56,700 nt of DNA from positions 1-56,700 of the forward strand of contig QEXW01000074.1 of assembly GCA_003130845.1 (NCBI GenBank), in the 5' to 3' direction. The stretch comes from Anaerolineae bacterium (GTDB lineage Bacteria; Chloroflexota; Anaerolineae; Anaerolineales; Villigracilaceae). The position numbers and the translations under genes were made by a program. Below are positions 53,411 to 56,700 of the stretch, piece after piece (positions within the stretch are counted from its first letter, which is position 1; each line of letters begins with the position of its first letter). Under the pieces are notes generated by a model that did not search any database, was not told the DNA's origin, and saw only the letters and a list, made by a program, of their open reading frames with translations.

Positions 53411-53642
53411 TATATCGGAAGACGCAATCCCAACCGATGGCGTACTTCCCTTCATTCTGAGCCTGATGCCGCCCGTCAATCTCTGGACAATTTGGCGCTT
53501 GTTGGCTGACATCTCGCACAGCCCAGAAGCCGACCCCCTGCGCGCGGGGCGCGATTTTCCATCAACATGCTGTACAATTAATCCACTATCCCTTCCCAAA
53601 GACCTGCCCTTCTCGACCTGCAGGGTAGCTTTGCGTAACACT

Positions 53643-53800
53643 ATGGACAACATCGAAATTTCCATTCAGCCCGGAGACATCCTCCGCTCACCGCGCTGGC
53701 GGGAGCTGAGCAACTAGAGAATTCTTTACGTGAGAGCGGAGAGACGCCCAAGACCTTACGCGCCGCCTTGCAGTTTCTGCTGGAACGGCTGAAGAGATAG
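53643..53800 (+). pseudogene. Possible frameshifted small protein remnant
   Basis: An ATG at 53643 opens a short frame (MDNIEISIQPGDIL) that stops after 24 codons, while the +2 frame from about 53690 to a TAG at 53798 reads as a well-formed helix (AEQLENSLRESGETPK, then RAALQFLLERLKR). Together they look like one small protein broken by a one- or two-base change. It could also be chance coding. Confidence 0.3.
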
Positions 53801-53803
53801 GTA

Positions 53804-53812
53804 TGCTATAAT
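53804..53812 (+). promoter_or_regulatory. Extended -10 promoter of the toxin-antitoxin operon
   Basis: TGCTATAAT is a perfect extended -10. Just downstream at 53817-53827 lies TCGTATTACGA, perfect 5-bp arms around T, a likely operator for the antitoxin. Confidence 0.65.
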
Positions 53813-53855
53813 CGTATCGTATTACGAAAGCCGTTCAATCAGGAGAACGTAAGAA

Positions 53856-54068
53856 ATGTATACTACGATCATTTCAACCAAGTATCAAGTGGTCATTCCT
53901 CGCGAAGTGCGCAAACTCTTCGATTTGCGTCCAGGTCAACGCGTCGTTTTTATCCCACATAAGAAGACCCTGCGCATGGTGGTTGTGCCGCCCATCGAGC
54001 AGGCCGAAGGCTTCCTGCCGGGCATTGACACCGACCCGCAGCGTGAAGAGGAGGATGAAGAGCGATGA
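53856..54068 (+). CDS. AbrB/SpoVT-type antitoxin
   Basis: A 70-aa protein. Residues 1-45 form the swapped-hairpin AbrB DNA-binding domain (ISTKYQVVIPREVRKLFDLR, then PGQRVVFIP), and the acidic tail (about 50-70) would wrap the toxin. It is likely to bind its own promoter. ATGA overlap couples it to the PIN-domain toxin. Confidence 0.9.
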   Translation: MYTTIISTKYQVVIPREVRKLFDLRPGQRVVFIPHKKTLRMVVVPPIEQAEGFLPGIDTDPQREEEDEER

Positions 54069-54436
54069 ACGTGGTGGACTCGAGCGGTTGGCTGGAATAT
54101 TTTGCCAAAGCCGACAACGCGGCCTTCTTTCGCCCGGCTGTTCACGATACCGAGAGATTACTCGTTCCCACCATCTGTATCTACGAGGTCTATAAGCGCA
54201 TTGCTGCCCAACGGGACGAGGAAGAAGCCTTGGCGGCGGTCGCCTGGATGACCGCCGGGAAGGTGGTTGATTTCACCCAGCAAATTGCCCTGCTGGCCGC
54301 CGACCTGGCGCTCGAACATCATCTTTCTATGGCCGACAGCATCATTCTCGCCACCGCCCGCGCCCACGAGGCGACGCTCTGGACGCAGGACGCGCATTTC
54401 CAAGGGCTGGAGGGTGTGAGGTATATCAAAAAATGA
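54065..54436 (+). CDS. vapC: VapC-type PIN domain toxin
   Basis: A 123-aa PIN ribonuclease. The acidic site is complete: Asp5 (MNVVDSSGW), Glu near residue 39 (CIYEVYKR), Asp near 88 (LSMADSIIL) and Asp near 107 (WTQDAHF). Such toxins cut tRNA or rRNA when their antitoxin is lost. It is coupled by overlaps to the antitoxin before and the HNH gene after, which is uncommon for a TA pair. Confidence 0.93.
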   Translation: MNVVDSSGWLEYFAKADNAAFFRPAVHDTERLLVPTICIYEVYKRIAAQRDEEEALAAVAWMTAGKVVDFTQQIALLAADLALEHHLSMADSIILATARAHEATLWTQDAHFQGLEGVRYIKK

Positions 54437-55557
54437 ATGGCAATGCTCTCCCTCCTGCTCCGCATCTGCCTGTTTCCGTTCTTGCGGCTGCGTTCGATGA
54501 GGTCACCAATTCCTACAAGTTCTACTGGTTTCTGGCCATCCTGGAGAGCATAAGAGAAGACGCTGGGTCAGTTCTGCCACTCAATGTGCTTCTAGCACGT
54601 ATGACCGCCGGAGTTTGGTATCCGGTCAACTATTTTCGGCTCTCGTTTGGCAAGCAGGACCAACTCGGCAAAGTGATTGCCCTCCTGGGGGAAAAATCTG
54701 GTTTGCCAATCGACAGCCCACGCTCGCATGTAACCCAAATCGCGCTCGACCATCTCCAAAAGCGGGACGAGGTCGGGCGCGAGGTTCTTTCTCTGGGGAA
54801 TTTCGTCCCCTACCGCTTTTTGCGTCCTTTCTTTGCCGAAAAATTACGCGGCACGAAGGATTGGGAAGTCAACCGCCGCATCCGCCAACTGGCAGGCCAG
54901 GAATTTAACAACGCCCATCAGCCGTGCCTATACCGATTTGTGAATTCCCCCAGTCCTAGCATTGAACTACACCCGGATTGGTCTGCCTACCTGCAGGAGC
55001 ACCTTGCCATCCTGACCGGATTCTGCCTATGGCATCTGGTCAATTACTTGCAGCGCAACAACCCCAACGTGCCGGGCATCGCTGCCAAACTGTTTGAGCC
55101 GCAAGCCCGCGACCTGACTCTGGCGCGAAAATTCTGGACTTTGGCGCTCAAACAGAACAGAACGCTGAACTGCATTTACTCCGGGCAGCCCCTTAATGTA
55201 CACGATTTCTCCCTCGACCATTTCCTGCCTTGGCGCTTCGTAACGCACGATTTACTCTGGAATCTGATTCCCACGCCCAAAGCGGTCAATTCATCCAAAA
55301 GCGACAACCTCCCCGACTTGACCTACTTCGACCCCTTTGCCCGCCTGCAATACCAGGCTGTCCAAGCCGTTTTGCAAACATCGCAAGCCCCCAAACTACT
55401 CGAAGATTACATCCTGCTATTCAAGATAAGCGGCATCGGCGACTTGAAAACAATGGATTTCAGCCACTTTCGGGATTCTCTACGCGCCGTCATTGCCCCG
55501 CAAATGCAAATCGCTGCCAACATGGGATTTTCAACGGGCTGGAAGTATATGTCATGA
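54433..55557 (+). CDS. HNH endonuclease domain protein
   Basis: A 374-aa protein. The N-terminal 250 residues are helical and unrecognised. Near 255-300, CIYSGQPLNVHDFSLDHFLPW and HDLLWNLIPTPKAVNSSKSD form an HNH nuclease fold, with the Asp-His of SLDHF as metal and catalytic site and Asn/Lys following. The beginning Cys may help the fold. It overlaps vapC upstream and the methyltransferase-HIT gene downstream by four bases each. It is likely a DNA nuclease with an N-terminal recognition or activation domain. A role in defence is an inference from context. Confidence 0.75.
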   Translation: MNGNALPPAPHLPVSVLAAAFDEVTNSYKFYWFLAILESIREDAGSVLPLNVLLARMTAGVWYPVNYFRLSFGKQDQLGKVIALLGEKSGLPIDSPRSHVTQIALDHLQKRDEVGREVLSLGNFVPYRFLRPFFAEKLRGTKDWEVNRRIRQLAGQEFNNAHQPCLYRFVNSPSPSIELHPDWSAYLQEHLAILTGFCLWHLVNYLQRNNPNVPGIAAKLFEPQARDLTLARKFWTLALKQNRTLNCIYSGQPLNVHDFSLDHFLPWRFVTHDLLWNLIPTPKAVNSSKSDNLPDLTYFDPFARLQYQAVQAVLQTSQAPKLLEDYILLFKISGIGDLKTMDFSHFRDSLRAVIAPQMQIAANMGFSTGWKYMS

Positions 55558-56396
55558 ACCTGGTTTACCGTTCGCCACAAAACCCCAATAGCCATCTTAC
55601 CGTCAAAGAGCGGATTCAGGCATCGTTTCCGGTACGTCATTTGCTCCGAAACGGCCTGATTCGTGGGCGGGTGCTGGATTTTGGCTGCGGGCTGGGGACA
55701 GATGTGAACTTTTTACGAGAAAAAGGATTCGACGTTACCGGCTACGACCCGCACTACGCCCCAGACTTGCCGTGCGGGCGCTTCGATACCATCCTATGCC
55801 TGTACGTCCTCAACGTTCTGCTGCCCGAAGAACAGGCGCATGTGCTGATGGCCGTTTCAGAATTGCTGCAACCAAACGGACGTGCCTATTTCGCCGTGCG
55901 GCGCGATGTCACCCAGGATGGCTTTCGCACGCACCTCAAACACGGCGTAAAGGTGTATCAGTGCAACGTCAAGCTTCCCTACCATAGCATCCTGCGCACC
56001 GAAAACGCCGAGATGTACGAATACCGCCCTTACAACCAAATTTCTCACCCTAACCCAAAAAACTGTTCCTTTTGCGCTCCTGAACCAGGGGGTGAACTGT
56101 TGACCGAATCGGCTACCTGCTACACCATGCTCGAAAAATTCCCCGTCGCGTCCGGTCATGCCCTGGTCATTCCAAAAAAGCACGTTGCAGACTACTTCGA
56201 ACTTTCCACGCATACCAAAACCGCTCTATGGTTGATGACCGAGCGGGTAAAAAACCTGCTGACCGAGCGCTTTCGCCCTGACGGATTCGATATCGGCGTC
56301 AACATCGGCGCAGCGGCAGGGCAAACCATGCCACACGCTCATATTTACATCATTCCGCGCTATGCCGGGAAGATGGAAAGTCTGAGTAGAAGGTGA
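55554..56396 (+). CDS. Methyltransferase-HIT fusion protein
   Basis: A 280-aa two-domain protein. Residues about 35-125 are a class I SAM methyltransferase (VLDFGCGLGTDVNFL motif I, VTGYDPHY motif II, LCLYVLNVLLPEEQ). A linker of unclear structure leads to a HIT domain at about 160-275, with a CSFC zinc-type pair at its start, PVASGHALVIPKKHV and PHAHIYIIPR. The HIT motif keeps the first two histidines (H261, H263) but has Tyr265 where the third is normal. The middle His, the usual nucleophile, is kept. HIT enzymes hydrolyse or transfer nucleotides. Coupling to the HNH gene suggests a shared pathway. Confidence 0.82.
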   Translation: MNLVYRSPQNPNSHLTVKERIQASFPVRHLLRNGLIRGRVLDFGCGLGTDVNFLREKGFDVTGYDPHYAPDLPCGRFDTILCLYVLNVLLPEEQAHVLMAVSELLQPNGRAYFAVRRDVTQDGFRTHLKHGVKVYQCNVKLPYHSILRTENAEMYEYRPYNQISHPNPKNCSFCAPEPGGELLTESATCYTMLEKFPVASGHALVIPKKHVADYFELSTHTKTALWLMTERVKNLLTERFRPDGFDIGVNIGAAAGQTMPHAHIYIIPRYAGKMESLSRR

Positions 56397-56497
56397 AAGC
56401 CGATTGTTTGCGCGTGGGCTTTAGTGTAGGATTCTCATAGCCCATTGGCCCTCAATTTACCCAATCTACTTTGAAAATTACCGAAAGGAGCCTCCCC

Positions 56498-56700
56498 ATG
56501 GACCTTTCCCCCCTCACCCAATTCCTCGCCCCCCTGCTGCCCTACCTGCTCAAAGGCGGGATCGAAGCCGCCAAAGCCGCCGCCGGCGAACTGGGCAAGC
56601 GACTCTCCGCCGACGGCTGGGAGGGGCTGAAGAAGTTGGCCGAGAAAATCGGCAAAAAGGCCGAGTCCAAACCCGCCCTGGCAGAAGCCCTGGACGACGC
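56498..56700 (+). CDS. Partial gene at window edge, amphipathic helical N-terminus
   Basis: The first 67 codons of a gene starting at the ATG at 56498 (GAAAGGAG upstream) and running off the window. The segment is helical and Ala/Lys/Leu-rich (FLAPLLPYLLKGGIEAAKAA, LGKRLSADGWEGLKKLAEKI). Such N-termini occur on effector-type proteins with NACHT, WD40 or protease modules in Chloroflexota and Cyanobacteria, but the rest is not visible, so no function is given. Confidence 0.6.
   Translation, partial: MDLSPLTQFLAPLLPYLLKGGIEAAKAAAGELGKRLSADGWEGLKKLAEKIGKKAESKPALAEALDD

Larger units (their letters stand above)
53411..53855. other. Intergenic region with possible frameshifted small gene
   Basis: A 445-bp gap. 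The first half shows nothing convincing beyond a TACAAT at 53573. The second half holds a possible broken small gene (53643-53800) and the promoter of the toxin-antitoxin operon at 53804-53812. Confidence 0.6.

Noticed and set aside
53466-53717. An 83-codon plus-strand frame after the cytochrome b561 gene
   Set aside because: It has no ribosome site, an odd composition and no family resemblance. Only its last part overlaps the possible remnant reported separately.

Overview
The window looks like a chromosomal segment of an anaerobic or facultative member of the Chloroflexota, probably class Anaerolineae. This is inferred from gene content and style: lipoproteins with long Thr/Pro linkers, a RodZ-like protein with two HTH domains, non-pyrrolysine MttB-type methyltransferases, and a large NAD-linked hydrogenase/formate dehydrogenase locus. 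No rRNA is present, so the placement is tentative.

Layout. (1) 1-2438, minus strand: a three-gene redox operon (ferredoxin, FAD/NAD oxidoreductase, haem-type membrane protein) carrying an octamer tandem repeat and an in-frame 42-bp tandem repeat. (2) 2550-5197: an ECF-like sigma factor overlapping a DUF5667-like membrane protein with a 15-residue repeat, convergent with a zincin-like lipoprotein. (3) 5527-18216: the central locus. Regulators usually seen beside [FeFe] hydrogenases (DRTGG, CBS-HATPase, DRTGG-like, PHP, HATPase) precede two different NuoE/NuoF-type diaphorase pairs, a NuoG-like iron-sulfur subunit, and the small and large subunits of a [NiFe] hydrogenase. Three Rex-type operators lie before the two transcription units. 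(4) 18221-19385: a CBS protein and the hydrogenase endopeptidase. (5) 19397-29434: a third NuoE/NuoF pair with a Cys-type formate dehydrogenase, followed by a response regulator, two histidine kinases, a ferritin-like protein and a second CBS protein. (6) 29455-34621: LysM/M23 lipoprotein, ribosomal protein L9, RodZ-like protein, RimO. (7) 34625-38910: an unrecognised 918-aa coiled-coil protein with a PF00882-like hydrolase, then an RNase H-like protein with a hairpin-rich leader, and tRNA-Val. (8) 39077-44160: CoA transferase and acyl-CoA dehydrogenase operon, ABC-F ATPase. (9) 44162-47756: two MttB-family methyltransferases and their corrinoid protein, divergent from an Lrp/AsnC regulator and 5-formyl-THF cyclo-ligase. 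(10) 49075-53410: NapH-like ferredoxin, duplicated-motif exported protein, MenA, RsmG, cytochrome b561. (11) 53804-56700: a translationally coupled AbrB/VapC/HNH/methyltransferase-HIT operon and the start of another gene.

How it fits together. The core is a soluble hub connecting H2, formate and NADH. The hydrogenase unit has two diaphorase modules (a HydB-type one with C-terminal ferredoxin domains and a complex-I-type one), and the formate dehydrogenase has its own. The arrangement resembles bifurcating HydABC(SL) enzymes, but with duplicated diaphorases and with several thioredoxin-like [2Fe-2S] domains that have lost their cysteines. Rex boxes imply control by the NADH/NAD+ ratio. The most unusual systems are this composite hydrogenase, the 918-aa orphan protein, and the coupled toxin-antitoxin/HNH/methyltransferase-HIT operon.
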